NCBI RefSeq assembly: GCF_028609865.1
Contig: NZ_CP063194.1
Location: 1,922,001-1,986,000, forward strand
Reading direction: 5' to 3'
Source of the DNA: Corynebacterium jeddahense
GTDB taxonomy: Bacteria; Actinomycetota; Actinomycetes; Mycobacteriales; Mycobacteriaceae
DNA length: 64,000 nucleotides
This document shows, piece after piece, positions 1-8,479 of the stretch. The translations under genes were made by a program, and so were the position numbers. Under the pieces are notes generated by a model. That model had not been told where the DNA came from. It ran no database searches and saw nothing but the letters and a program-made list of their open reading frames with translations. Within the stretch, counting starts at the first letter, position 1; every line of letters starts with the position of its first letter.

Positions 1-1179
1 ATCGCGCTGTCCGGCTCGAACCTGCGCGACCTCGCGCAGCGCGCCGGCACCGCCTTCGGCATCGTCTTTCCAGTGCTGGCGTACCTGTCCATCGGCGCGT
101 TCTACGCCCTGCCCCGCACGGGTGCGGTGTCGTTTGAGACCGCGATGACGCCGCTGTTCGGCTTCGACTCGCTGTTTGCCTCCGGCGTGTTCAACGTCGT
201 GTTCTTCGGCGTCGCCCTGCTGCTGAGCTGGAACCCGAACACGATCATGGAGACCCTCGGCAAGTTCCTCACCCCCGCGCTGCTCGTCCTGCTTGTCATC
301 ATGATCTCGGTCGCCGCCTTCCGCTGGAACGCCGAGCCGGTCACGCCGAGCGAGCCGTACGACGACGGCCCGTTCACCGCGGGGCTGCTCGAGGGCTACC
401 TCACGATGGACTCCATCGCGGCGCTCGCGTTTTCCATCGTGGTCATCTCCACCCTGCGCGGCCGCGGGTTCAAGGAGGGCAAGGAACTGGTCAACGGCAC
501 CATCACCGCCGGCATCGGCGCGGGCATCATGCTCGCGCTTGTCTACATCGGCCTCGGGCTCATCGGCCGCGTCATGCCGGGCGCGGGTGAGTTCGACAAC
601 GGCGCGGGCCTGCTCGCCGAGGCCGCGCACCGCACCATGGGCGGCGCGGGCCAGGCCGTGTTCTCCGCGATCGTGCTGCTCGCCTGCCTCACCACCGCCG
701 TCGGCCTGATCACCTCGACCGCCGAGTTCTTCTCCGAGCAGTTCGCCGGCTCCTACCACGTGTGGGCCGTGACCTTCGCCGTCGCGTCCATGATCATGGC
801 GACCCAGGGCCTCGACTTCGTCATGTCCATCGCCGCCCCGGTCATCGGCTTCCTCTACCCGCCGGCGATCACGCTCATCTTCCTCACCCTCATCGAGCCG
901 GCTTTCCGCGCCCGCACCCGCTTCAACTGGGCGTTCTTCGCCCCGCTTTGGGTCGCTGTCGTGTGGTCCGCGATCGAGACGTTCATCTCGCAGGGCTGGG
1001 CCGCAGACGCGCTCACCCCGCTCGTGAGCTGGTCGCCGCTGTTCGACGAGGGCCTCGGCTGGATCGTGCCCGTGCTCGTGGCGTTCGTCGTCGGCCTGGC
1101 CATCGACTTCGCGCGGCCGAAGCCGGCGATGATCCCGGGCACCATGGAATCGGTCGAGGGCGAGGACCTTTCCGCGTAG
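1..1179 (+). CDS. brnQ: Branched-chain amino acid carrier, BrnQ/LIVCS family (5' end outside window)
   Basis: The reading frame is open from base 1, so the gene starts before the window; 392 residues are visible and the family is usually about 430. It is a very hydrophobic integral membrane protein with repeated helices and the helical segment around SIGAFYALPRTGAVSFE that is typical of LIVCS carriers, which import Leu, Ile and Val with Na+ or H+. The annotation must not start at the internal GTG at 73, because the conserved frame continues upstream of it. It ends 45 nt before the next gene, which has its own promoter. The truncation is a window-edge effect, not a pseudogene. Confidence 0.88.
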   Translation: MALSGSNLRDLAQRAGTAFGIVFPVLAYLSIGAFYALPRTGAVSFETAMTPLFGFDSLFASGVFNVVFFGVALLLSWNPNTIMETLGKFLTPALLVLLVIMISVAAFRWNAEPVTPSEPYDDGPFTAGLLEGYLTMDSIAALAFSIVVISTLRGRGFKEGKELVNGTITAGIGAGIMLALVYIGLGLIGRVMPGAGEFDNGAGLLAEAAHRTMGGAGQAVFSAIVLLACLTTAVGLITSTAEFFSEQFAGSYHVWAVTFAVASMIMATQGLDFVMSIAAPVIGFLYPPAITLIFLTLIEPAFRARTRFNWAFFAPLWVAVVWSAIETFISQGWAADALTPLVSWSPLFDEGLGWIVPVLVAFVVGLAIDFARPKPAMIPGTMESVEGEDLSA

Positions 1180-1224
1180 GCGGCGGGACGCACGTCGAGA
1201 CGCGGAATGCGTACTGTGGGGGCC

Positions 1225-2211
1225 ATGAACGCACCGCTTTCCCTCATCGACTTCTGCACCCGCCTCCCCGACGAATCCGTCGGGGAGGCGATACAGCGCT
1301 CCGTCGCCTTCGCGCAGCAGGCGGAGGTGCTCGGCTACGAGCGCATCTGGTACTCCGAACACCACAACATGTCGAGTATCGTCTCCTCCTCCCCGGCGGT
1401 GCTCATCAGCCACATCGGCGCGAAGACGAGCCGCATCCGCCTCGGCGCGGGCGGGGTGATGCTGCCGAACCACGCGCCCTACGTCGTCGCCGAGCAGTTC
1501 GGCATGCTCGCCGAGCTCTACCCCGGCCGCATCGACCTCGGCCTCGGCCGCGCGCCCGGCACCGACCAGCAGACCCTCGGCCGCGCGCTGCGGCGCGACC
1601 CCCGCTCGGCCGAGAACTTCCCGCAGGACGTCCAGGAGCTGCAGGCGTGGCTGTCCAACGAGTCACCGCTGCCGGGCGTGACGGCGGTGCCCGGCTTTAA
1701 CACGAACGTGCCGCTCATCATCCTCGGCTCGTCGATGTTCGGCGCGACGCTCGCGGCGAAGCTCGGCCTGCCTTACGCGTTCGCCTCCCATTTTGCGCCG
1801 CAGCACCTCGAGGAAGCGACCGCCTACTACCGCGAGCACTACCAGCCCTCCGCGCGCCACCCCGAGCCGTACTGCATCGCAGCGGTCAACGTCACCGCCG
1901 CCGACACGGAAGAGGACGCGAAGCGTCAGACGCAGGTCGTGCACCGCAACCGCGTGCGCGCGTTCATGGGCCAGCAGGGCAAGGTGCTTTCAGACGACCA
2001 GGTGGACACCGTGCTCAATTCCTTCCAGGGCCGCCAGATCACGGACATGCTGCGCTACACCGCCGAGGGCACCGGCGAGCAGGTCGCGGAGTACCTCGAG
2101 CGCTTCCGGGCTACCGCCCAGGCGGACGAGCTCATGATCTCGCTACAGTCCGGCAGCCACGAGGAGACGGCGCGCTCGATGGCAATCCTCGCCGAGGCGT
2201 GGAACAGCTAG
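1225..2211 (+). CDS. LLM-class flavin-dependent oxidoreductase (MsnO8-like)
   Basis: A 328-residue luciferase-like monooxygenase fold protein. It begins with LSLIDFCTRLPDES, has YSEHHNM near residue 45, and contains the RIDLGLGRAPGTD segment typical of the MsnO8/YhbW subgroup that binds reduced FMN. The substrate is unknown. I place the start at ATG 1225 rather than the in-frame ATG at 1207: the TACTGT box at 1212-1217 lies 7 nt before 1225 and would give a leaderless mRNA, and no Shine-Dalgarno is present. It stands alone between the BrnQ gene and a GntR regulator. Confidence 0.85.
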   Translation: MNAPLSLIDFCTRLPDESVGEAIQRSVAFAQQAEVLGYERIWYSEHHNMSSIVSSSPAVLISHIGAKTSRIRLGAGGVMLPNHAPYVVAEQFGMLAELYPGRIDLGLGRAPGTDQQTLGRALRRDPRSAENFPQDVQELQAWLSNESPLPGVTAVPGFNTNVPLIILGSSMFGATLAAKLGLPYAFASHFAPQHLEEATAYYREHYQPSARHPEPYCIAAVNVTAADTEEDAKRQTQVVHRNRVRAFMGQQGKVLSDDQVDTVLNSFQGRQITDMLRYTAEGTGEQVAEYLERFRATAQADELMISLQSGSHEETARSMAILAEAWNS

Positions 2212-2270
2212 AACTCTGCGGCATATATGGGACACATCTCCAACTAATAGGCGTCTGGCGATCGTTGGCT

Positions 2271-2276
2271 TAGTAT
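2271..2276 (+). promoter_or_regulatory. -10 box of the gntR/ABC operon
   Basis: TAGTAT lies 46 nt upstream of the gntR start codon in the 110-nt gap. No good -35 hexamer was seen. The leader then carries the AAAGGA ribosome-binding site at about 2307. Confidence 0.45.
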
Positions 2277-2321
2277 CGGTGCATCCTTGTCCCGCGTTAC
2301 ACCTAAAGGACGTGACCCCAC

Positions 2322-3101
2322 ATGGCCCAATCGCCGAACGGCCCTCTCCGCCGACCGCAGCAGCACGAGGAGATTGCCGACTACCTGCGCGACGAGATTT
2401 TCGCCGGCCACATCCCCGCCGGCGAGTCGCTGCCTAGCGAGGTTGAGCTGTGCGAGCAGTTCAATACCTCGCGCGGGCCGGTCCGGCAGGCCGTCGCCAC
2501 GCTACGCGCCGAGGGGCTGCTCTCCTCCGGCCGCGGCCGCCGCTCCCTCGTCCTGTCGAACACCCGCACCGAGACCTTCGAGGAGATCCTCTCCAACACC
2601 TCCTGGATCTACCGCATGGGCAAGGAGCCGGGCGAGGTGGTCGAGGAGTTCGGCGTCAGCCCCGCCGACGAAAAGATCGCCGAGTGCATGGGCATCGACT
2701 CGGGCGACGACGTGTTCATCGTGCGGCGGGTGCGCACCGCCGACGGCGAGCCCATCGTCGCCGAGGAGATCGCGTTCGACGCCTCGCTCGCGGAGACGAT
2801 CCAGGGCATCGACACCTCCGAGGAGTCCATCCACCGCGAGCTCATCCGCGCGGGCACCGACTTCAACAACATCTCGCGCGCGTTCACGGTCGAGCAGGCC
2901 GACGAGGCCACCGCGGCGAAGCTCGGACTCGAGCCCGGCGCGCCCGTGCTCGTGATCAAGATCACGGCGTACACCCACAACGGCAAGATCCTCTCCGTCG
3001 CCCGCGACGTGTACCGCACCGAGACCCTGCGCTTCGGCCTGAACAACGTCCGCGGCCACTCCTCCCCCCTCTGGTTCCAGGTGGAGTCCTCCATCCAGTA
3101 A
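2322..3101 (+). CDS. GntR-family regulator, HutC/UTRA type
   Basis: A 259-residue protein. The N-terminal winged helix-turn-helix (about residues 15-80) contains EEIADYLRDEIFAGHIPAGESLPSE and SRGPVRQAVATLRAEGLL, classic GntR motifs. The rest is a UTRA ligand-binding domain (about 100-245) that senses a small molecule. An AAAGGA ribosome-binding site precedes ATG 2322. It is 9 nt upstream of an ABC-transporter lipoprotein gene, so it probably controls that operon and itself in response to the imported substrate. The ligand cannot be deduced. Confidence 0.9.
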   Translation: MAQSPNGPLRRPQQHEEIADYLRDEIFAGHIPAGESLPSEVELCEQFNTSRGPVRQAVATLRAEGLLSSGRGRRSLVLSNTRTETFEEILSNTSWIYRMGKEPGEVVEEFGVSPADEKIAECMGIDSGDDVFIVRRVRTADGEPIVAEEIAFDASLAETIQGIDTSEESIHRELIRAGTDFNNISRAFTVEQADEATAAKLGLEPGAPVLVIKITAYTHNGKILSVARDVYRTETLRFGLNNVRGHSSPLWFQVESSIQ

Positions 3102-3110
3102 CCTCTCAGC

Positions 3111-4547
3111 ATGCGCACTCGGACGCTTGCTGCAGCCGTCGCACTCGCCACGCTGGCGCTGCCCCTCGCCGCATGCTCGAGCACCGCGCCCCGCGACGAG
3201 GTCGTCGTCGCGGCCGCCGCGGCCCCCGCCGGGCTCGACTTCACCACCACCGGCGGCGCCGCCGCACCCCAGGCGCTCGTGGGCAACGTCTACGAGACGC
3301 TCGTGCGTATCGACGCCTCCGGCACCCCCACTCCGCTGCTCGCCGAGTCCTGGGACCGCGACGGTGGCGTGTTCACGTTCCACCTCCGCGACGGGGTGAC
3401 GTTCTCCAACGGGAAGCCGTTCACCGCCGACGACGCCGCGTTTTCCATCAACTACGTCAAGGACAAGTGGACGAACGGGCTCAAGGCGCAGATGGACCCG
3501 GTCACCGCCGTGGAGGCGCTCGACCCGCGCACGCTGCGCGTCACCGTCGGCGGCGACGCGGCGGCGCAGGACGCGTGGCTGTGGTCCATGGGCACGCTCA
3601 CGGGGGCGATGATGACGCCGGAGGGCGTCGATACGCTGGCGACCGCGCCCCTGGGTACCGGCCCGTACACCGTGAAGCGCTTCGACGTCGGCGAGGCGAT
3701 TGAGTTCGACGCGCGCGGGGACTACTGGGGCGGGCCGGTCGCGCACGACGCGGAGATCCGCTACTTCGACGACCCGGTCTCCGCCGTCAACGCGCTGCGC
3801 GTGGGCGACGCGGACGTCGTGTGGGCGATGCAGGCGCCGCAGCTCATCGACACGCTGCCGGACGACATCCGCGTCGAGGTGGGCACGACGAACGGCGAGG
3901 TGCTGCTGTCCATGAACAACAAGCGCGCTCCCTTCGACGACCCGGACGTGCGCCGCGCTGTCGCCTACGCCATCGACCGCAAGGCCGTCAACGACGTGGT
4001 CTACAACGGCCTGGCCACCGATACCCGCGGCGCGCCCGTGCCCCCGACGGACCCCTGGTTCCCGGGGCGCGACTACTACCCCTTCGACCCGGACAAGGCC
4101 CGCGAGCTCCTCGCCGGGCGCACCCCGGAGATCACCATCACGGTGCCGAACCTGCCGTACGCGCAGACGGCGGCCGAGCTCATCTTCTCCCAGCTGCGCG
4201 ACGTCGGCTTCACGGTGCACCTGGAGACGGTGGAGTTCCCGGCCGTGTGGCTCAACCAGGTACTCAAGGGCCACGACTACCAGGCGTCGCTCGTGGCCCA
4301 CGTGGAGCCGCGCGACGTGCCCATGCTCTTCGGCAACCCCGACTACTACCTCGGCTACGACTCGCCCGCCGCGCGCGAGGAGATCGCCGCCGGGGACATG
4401 GCCGGCGCGGTGGACACCATCATGGGCGACGCCGCGGCGCTCACCCTCGTCAACGCCCCGAACATCGTCCTGTTCGCCCCCGGCGTCGGCGGCCTCGACC
4501 CGAACGTGGTCACCGACTCCCTGCGCCTGAGCGAGGTGACCAAGTGA
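3111..4547 (+). CDS. ABC transporter substrate-binding lipoprotein, SBP family 5 (peptide/opine/nickel type)
   Basis: A 478-residue extracytoplasmic receptor. A signal peptide ends in the lipobox LPLAAC with Cys22 as the lipidation site. The body shows family 5 hallmarks: LAESWDRDGGVFTFHLRDGVTFSNGKPFTADD, GTGPYTV, and RRAVAYAIDR. It delivers substrate to the permeases encoded immediately downstream; its stop overlaps the next start (GTGA). Two copies of the dispersed 11-mer (3305 and 3626) lie inside this gene in opposite orientation. Substrate specificity (peptide, metal chelate or opine) is not resolved. Confidence 0.9.
   Translation: MRTRTLAAAVALATLALPLAACSSTAPRDEVVVAAAAAPAGLDFTTTGGAAAPQALVGNVYETLVRIDASGTPTPLLAESWDRDGGVFTFHLRDGVTFSNGKPFTADDAAFSINYVKDKWTNGLKAQMDPVTAVEALDPRTLRVTVGGDAAAQDAWLWSMGTLTGAMMTPEGVDTLATAPLGTGPYTVKRFDVGEAIEFDARGDYWGGPVAHDAEIRYFDDPVSAVNALRVGDADVVWAMQAPQLIDTLPDDIRVEVGTTNGEVLLSMNNKRAPFDDPDVRRAVAYAIDRKAVNDVVYNGLATDTRGAPVPPTDPWFPGRDYYPFDPDKARELLAGRTPEITITVPNLPYAQTAAELIFSQLRDVGFTVHLETVEFPAVWLNQVLKGHDYQASLVAHVEPRDVPMLFGNPDYYLGYDSPAAREEIAAGDMAGAVDTIMGDAAALTLVNAPNIVLFAPGVGGLDPNVVTDSLRLSEVTK
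3305..3315 (+). repeat. Dispersed 11-mer GCGTATCGACG, copy 1
   Basis: Exact copy inside the substrate-binding lipoprotein gene; read as Arg-Ile-Asp with the uncommon codon CGT. Confidence 0.85.
3626..3636 (-). repeat. Dispersed 11-mer, copy 2
   Basis: Exact CGTCGATACGC on the plus strand, 321 bp from copy 1 and inverted; read as Val-Asp-Thr with codon GAT. Confidence 0.85.
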
Positions 4548-5467
4548 TCCGCACCATCGGCAGACACCTGCAGCGCTTCGCGCTGCTGCTTTTCGCCGCG
4601 AGCCTCATCATCTTCACGCTGCTGCGCGCGGTGCCGGGCGACCCGGCGCGCGTCGCCCTCGGCGTCTCCGCCACCGAGGAGGCCGTCGCGGAGCTCACCG
4701 CCCGCCTCGGCCTGGACAAGCCGCTGCCGCAGCAGTACCTCGACTGGGTCCGCGGGCTGCTCACCGGCGACTTCGGCATCTCCATGTCCTCGGGCAAGGA
4801 CATCACCGACACCGTCCTCGAGCGCGCCGGCGTCTCGCTCACGCTCACGCTGCTGGCCATGGCGGTCTCGCTCGCCGTGGCCGTGCCGGCCGGCGTCTAC
4901 CTCGCCCGGCGCGCCCGCTCCCCCGGCGGCGCGGTGGTGGGGGCGCTCTCGCAGGTGGGCATCATCGTGCCGTCGTTCCTCGTCGGCATCGCCCTCGTCG
5001 CGCTGTTCTCGGTGCGCCTCGGCTGGCTGCCGGCGAACGGCTGGGGCAGCCCCGCGCACGCCGTGCTGCCGGTCGCCTCGCTCGCGCTCGTGCAGGCCTC
5101 GATTCTCACCCGTTACGTCGCCGCCGCGGTGCACGAGGAGATGGGCAAGGACTATGTGCGCACGGGGCGCTCCCTCGGGGCGTCGATAAGCAATGTGCTC
5201 TACTCCTCCGCCCTGCGCAACGCGGCGCTGCCGGTGATCACGGTCGTGGGCGTGCAGCTCGCGTCGCTCGTGGTCGGCGCGGTGGTCATCGAGCGGGTGT
5301 TCACGATCCCGGGGTTGGGCTCGCTGCTTCTCGACGCCGTAGGCAACCGCGACCTCACCACCGTCCAGACCGTGATGATGGTTATCGTCGCGTTCACCCT
5401 CGTGGTGAACCTCATCGTGGACCTCACCTACGCGGTGGTGGACCCGCGGATTCGGAGGCAGGCATGA
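4544..5467 (+). CDS. ABC transporter permease, DppB-type
   Basis: A 307-residue inner-membrane permease. It starts at GTG 4544, overlapping the receptor gene stop by 4 nt, which indicates translational coupling. An N-terminal helix is followed by the LRAVPGDPARVALG segment typical of DppB/OppB, about six membrane segments, and an EAA-like cytoplasmic loop (KDYVRTGRSLGASISNVLYSSALRNAALPVI) that contacts the ATPase. A near-match (10 of 11) to the dispersed 11-mer is present around 5180. Confidence 0.9.
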   Translation: MIRTIGRHLQRFALLLFAASLIIFTLLRAVPGDPARVALGVSATEEAVAELTARLGLDKPLPQQYLDWVRGLLTGDFGISMSSGKDITDTVLERAGVSLTLTLLAMAVSLAVAVPAGVYLARRARSPGGAVVGALSQVGIIVPSFLVGIALVALFSVRLGWLPANGWGSPAHAVLPVASLALVQASILTRYVAAAVHEEMGKDYVRTGRSLGASISNVLYSSALRNAALPVITVVGVQLASLVVGAVVIERVFTIPGLGSLLLDAVGNRDLTTVQTVMMVIVAFTLVVNLIVDLTYAVVDPRIRRQA

Positions 5468-6243
5468 CCAGGCAGCAGAAGGTGGGTGCCGTCCTCGTCG
5501 CGCTCGTGGCCGCGTGCGCGCTGCTCTCGCTTGTGTGGACGCCGTACGATCCGCTGCAGGCGGACCCGGCCGCGCGGCTCGAGGGTTCCTCGTGGCGGCA
5601 CTGGATGGGCACCGACCAGTTCGGCCGCGACATCGCCTCGCGCGTCATGGACGGCGCCCGGCTCACGCTCACCGTCGCGGTCGGCGCGGTGGGCATCTCC
5701 GCGCTCGTCGGCGTGCCGCTCGGCATCTGGGCGGGGATGCGCCGCGGGGCCTCGAAGGCGATTATGGCCGGCGCGGACCTCCTGCTCGCGTTTCCGGCGC
5801 TGCTGCTGGCCATCGTGTTCACGGCCGTGTTCGGCGCGTCCATCTGGATCGTCGTGCTCGCCATCGGCATCGCGGGCATCCCGGGCTTCGTGCGCGTCGC
5901 CCGCGCCGGGACGCTGCAGGTGATGCACAACGACTACATCCTCGCCGCGCGCGTGGCCAAGGTGCCGGGTCCGCGGATCGCGTGGCGCCACGTCGTGCCG
6001 AACATCTGGCCGATCGTGCTCACCCAGGTCTCGGTCGCGGTGGCGCTCGCGATCCTCGCCGAGGCCGGCCTGTCGTTTCTGGGCCTCGGGGCGCCCGCGC
6101 CGTACGCGTCGTGGGGGCGCATGCTGCAGGCCTCCCAGCCGTACCTGGCCACCTCCCCGCACCTCGCGCTGTGGCCGGGCCTGGCCATCGCGGTGACGGT
6201 GCTCGGCTTCAACCTGTTGGGGGACACCGATGATCGACGTTAA
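5464..6243 (+). CDS. ABC transporter permease, DppC-type, short C-terminus
   Basis: A 259-residue second permease subunit, overlapping the previous gene by 4 nt (ATGA). It has the GTDQFGRDIASRVMDGAR motif of DppC proteins, five to six membrane helices, and an EAA loop near residues 155-180. The usual ending after NLLGD (family consensus close to LRDxLDPR) is missing: the protein ends GDTDDRR because the frame runs 14 nt into the ATPase gene. This could be a compact natural end or a small deletion or frameshift at the junction. Confidence 0.88.
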   Translation: MTRQQKVGAVLVALVAACALLSLVWTPYDPLQADPAARLEGSSWRHWMGTDQFGRDIASRVMDGARLTLTVAVGAVGISALVGVPLGIWAGMRRGASKAIMAGADLLLAFPALLLAIVFTAVFGASIWIVVLAIGIAGIPGFVRVARAGTLQVMHNDYILAARVAKVPGPRIAWRHVVPNIWPIVLTQVSVAVALAILAEAGLSFLGLGAPAPYASWGRMLQASQPYLATSPHLALWPGLAIAVTVLGFNLLGDTDDRR

Positions 6244-7561
6244 GCACCTCACCGTCCCCGGCATCCTCGAAAACATCACGTTTTCCGTCGGCCCCGGCGA
6301 GCGCGTCGGCATCATCGGCGAGTCCGGCTCCGGCAAGTCCGTCACCGTGCTGTCCATCATGGGGCTGACCGACCTGCCCGCGACCGGCTCGATCACCGTC
6401 GACGGCGTGGAGATGGTGGGCACCCCCGACCGCGTGCGCCGCCGCGTGCGCGGGCGCAAGGTGGCCATGGTGTTCCAGGAGCCGATGACGGCGCTCGACC
6501 CGCTGAAGAAGGTCGGCTCGCTCGTGCCGCGCGAGCTGCTCGCCGAGGTCGGCGTCGACCGCCCCGGCGCCTACCCGCACGAACTTTCCGGCGGGCAGCG
6601 CCAGCGCGTCCTCATCGCGCTCGCCCTCTCCCGCGACCCCGACGTGCTCATCTGCGACGAGCCCACCACCGCGCTCGACGCGATCGTACAGGCGGAGATC
6701 CTCGACCTGCTCGACCGCCTCGTGCGCGAGCGCGGCATGGGGCTGTTGTTCATCTCCCACGACCTCGCCGTCGTGCGTCGCATGACCGACCGGGTGCTCG
6801 TGTTCAAGGACGGGCGCATCGTGCCGCGCGATTCCGCCTACGCCCGCGAGCTCGCCGCCGCCGCGATCCCCGGCGCGCCGGCGGTGCCGGTGCCGCTCGG
6901 CGAGCCGGTCGTCGAGCTCGAAGACGTCACCCTCGAGCGCGGGGGCACCCGCGCCGTCGACGGCGTCTCGCTCGCCGTGCGCGCCGGCGAGCGACTCGCC
7001 GTCGTCGGCGGCTCCGGCTCCGGCAAGACCTCGCTGCTCCACCTCATCGCCGGCCTCGTGCGGCCGACGTCCGGCACGGTGCGGGTCGCCGGCGACGTGC
7101 AAATGGTCTTCCAGGACCCGTACTCCTCGCTCGACCCGCGGATGGCCGTCGGGGCGTCGATACGCGAGGCGGGCGTCGACGAGGCCCGCGCCGACGCGAT
7201 GCTCGAGCGCGTCGGGCTCGCGGGCACGGGCACGCGCCGGCCGGCGCAGTTCTCCGGCGGGCAGCGCCAGCGCATCTCCATCGCGCGCGCCGCCGCCCCG
7301 CGCCCGAGCATCCTGCTTGCCGACGAGCCCGTCTCCGCCCTCGACGCCACCATCCAGCGGCAGGTGCTCGACCTGCTGCGCGACACCGTCGGCGACGGCA
7401 CGCTCGTCTTCGTCACCCACGACCTGCAGGTCGCGCGCGAGCTGTGCCCCACTGTCGCCGTGATGCAGGCCGGGCGCATCGTGGAGCGCGGCGCCACCGC
7501 CGACATCTTCGACGCGCCGGAGCACCCCTACACGCGAGAGCTCCTCGAGGCGGTGCTCTAG
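6230..7561 (+). CDS. Fused two-domain ABC ATPase, DppD-DppF type
   Basis: A 443-residue protein holding both ATPase domains of a peptide-type importer. Domain 1 has Walker A GESGSGKS at residues 30-37, signature LSGGQRQRV and Walker B LICDEPTTALD. Domain 2 has GGSGSGKTS near 260, signature FSGGQRQRI and LLADEPVSALD. Fused DppDF proteins are commonly well above 500 residues, so this is a minimal version: the C-terminal oligopeptide extensions of both halves are nearly absent. It is the last gene of the gntR operon. Confidence 0.9.
   Translation: MIDVKHLTVPGILENITFSVGPGERVGIIGESGSGKSVTVLSIMGLTDLPATGSITVDGVEMVGTPDRVRRRVRGRKVAMVFQEPMTALDPLKKVGSLVPRELLAEVGVDRPGAYPHELSGGQRQRVLIALALSRDPDVLICDEPTTALDAIVQAEILDLLDRLVRERGMGLLFISHDLAVVRRMTDRVLVFKDGRIVPRDSAYARELAAAAIPGAPAVPVPLGEPVVELEDVTLERGGTRAVDGVSLAVRAGERLAVVGGSGSGKTSLLHLIAGLVRPTSGTVRVAGDVQMVFQDPYSSLDPRMAVGASIREAGVDEARADAMLERVGLAGTGTRRPAQFSGGQRQRISIARAAAPRPSILLADEPVSALDATIQRQVLDLLRDTVGDGTLVFVTHDLQVARELCPTVAVMQAGRIVERGATADIFDAPEHPYTRELLEAVL
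7155..7165 (-). repeat. Dispersed 11-mer, copy 3
   Basis: Exact CGTCGATACGC in the fused ATPase gene; read as Ser-Ile-Arg, using the very rare Ile codon ATA. Confidence 0.85.
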
Positions 7562-7579
7562 ACCGTAGACTGCGGAGCC

Positions 7580-8476
7580 ATGAGCATTTGCGTCGTCGGC
7601 TCCATCAACGCCGACCTCACCGTCAACGTCGAGCGCCACCCCGTCCCGGGAGAAACACTCCTGGGCGGTGGGGGCGGGATCACCGCCGGCGGGAAGGGCG
7701 CCAACCAGGCCTGCGCGGCAGCGCGTCTCGGCGCGGAGGTCGTTCTCGTCGGCGCGACCGGCTGCGACGCAAACTCCGGGCCCGCGACGGCGCTCCTCGA
7801 CGACGCCGGGGTGGACCTCACCCACGTCGAGGAGGTCGACTCCGTCACCGGCCTCGCCGTGATCGCGGTGTCCGCGGACGGGGAGAACACGATCATCGTC
7901 GTGCCGGGGGCGAACACGGAGGTGGGCGCGGACTTCGTGGACAGGCACGCCGCGCCGGTGCGGGAGGCCGAGCTCGTGCTGCTGCAGGGCGAGATCCCGG
8001 CGGACGGCTTCGCGCGCGCCGCCGAGCTCGCGACCGGGCGGGTCGTGGTCAACCTCGCCCCGGTGGTGGAGGTGCCGCGAGAGGCGCTGCTGCGCGCCGA
8101 CCCGCTCATGGCCAACGAGCACGAGGCGGGGCTCATCCTGTCGCAGCTCGGCCTCGACGGCGCGGGCACCCCGGAGGAGCTCGCGCGGCGCCTGCTCGGC
8201 GCCGGCTTCGCCTCCGTCGTACTCACGCTCGGCTCGGCGGGCGCGCTCGTGGCGCAAGACGAGGTGTTCGAGCACGTCGCCTCCCCCGCCGTGGAGGCGA
8301 TCGACACCGTCGGCGCGGGCGACGCGTTCGCCGGGGCGTTCTGCCACCGCGTGGTCGAGGGCGACACGCTCGTCGAAGCCGCACGCTTCGCCTGCCGCGT
8401 CGGCGCGTTCTCCGTCACCCTGCCGGGGGCCCAGCCGTCGTACCCCTCCTCCACCGACCCGCTGCCGGGGATGTAA
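7580..8476 (+). CDS. rbsK: Ribokinase, PfkB family
   Basis: A 298-residue sugar kinase that phosphorylates ribose (or a related pentose or nucleoside) at the expense of ATP. It shows the PfkB N-terminal signature with GGKGANQA at residues 37-44 and the C-terminal signature DTVGAGDAF at 242-250, with Asp248 as catalytic base. TAGACT at 7566-7571 is 8 nt before the ATG and there is no ribosome-binding site, so the gene probably has its own leaderless transcript even though it follows the ABC operon by 18 nt. A link to the ABC substrate is possible but unproven. Confidence 0.88.
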   Translation: MSICVVGSINADLTVNVERHPVPGETLLGGGGGITAGGKGANQACAAARLGAEVVLVGATGCDANSGPATALLDDAGVDLTHVEEVDSVTGLAVIAVSADGENTIIVVPGANTEVGADFVDRHAAPVREAELVLLQGEIPADGFARAAELATGRVVVNLAPVVEVPREALLRADPLMANEHEAGLILSQLGLDGAGTPEELARRLLGAGFASVVLTLGSAGALVAQDEVFEHVASPAVEAIDTVGAGDAFAGAFCHRVVEGDTLVEAARFACRVGAFSVTLPGAQPSYPSSTDPLPGM

Positions 8477-8479
8477 AAC

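Noticed and set aside
1..1179. BrnQ as a truncated pseudogene starting at GTG 73
   Set aside because: The conserved frame is open to base 1, so the missing N-terminus lies outside the window.
2502..4301. A 599-codon minus-strand open frame opposite gntR and the binding-protein gene
   Set aside because: Antisense composition artefact; the plus-strand proteins have conserved domains and ribosome-binding sites.
5181..5191. CGTCGATAAGC, a near copy of the dispersed 11-mer (another near 52347-52357, and CCGTATCGACG near 21460)
   Set aside because: Each differs at one position, so they were left out of the count of 16 exact copies; they may be decayed or variant sites.
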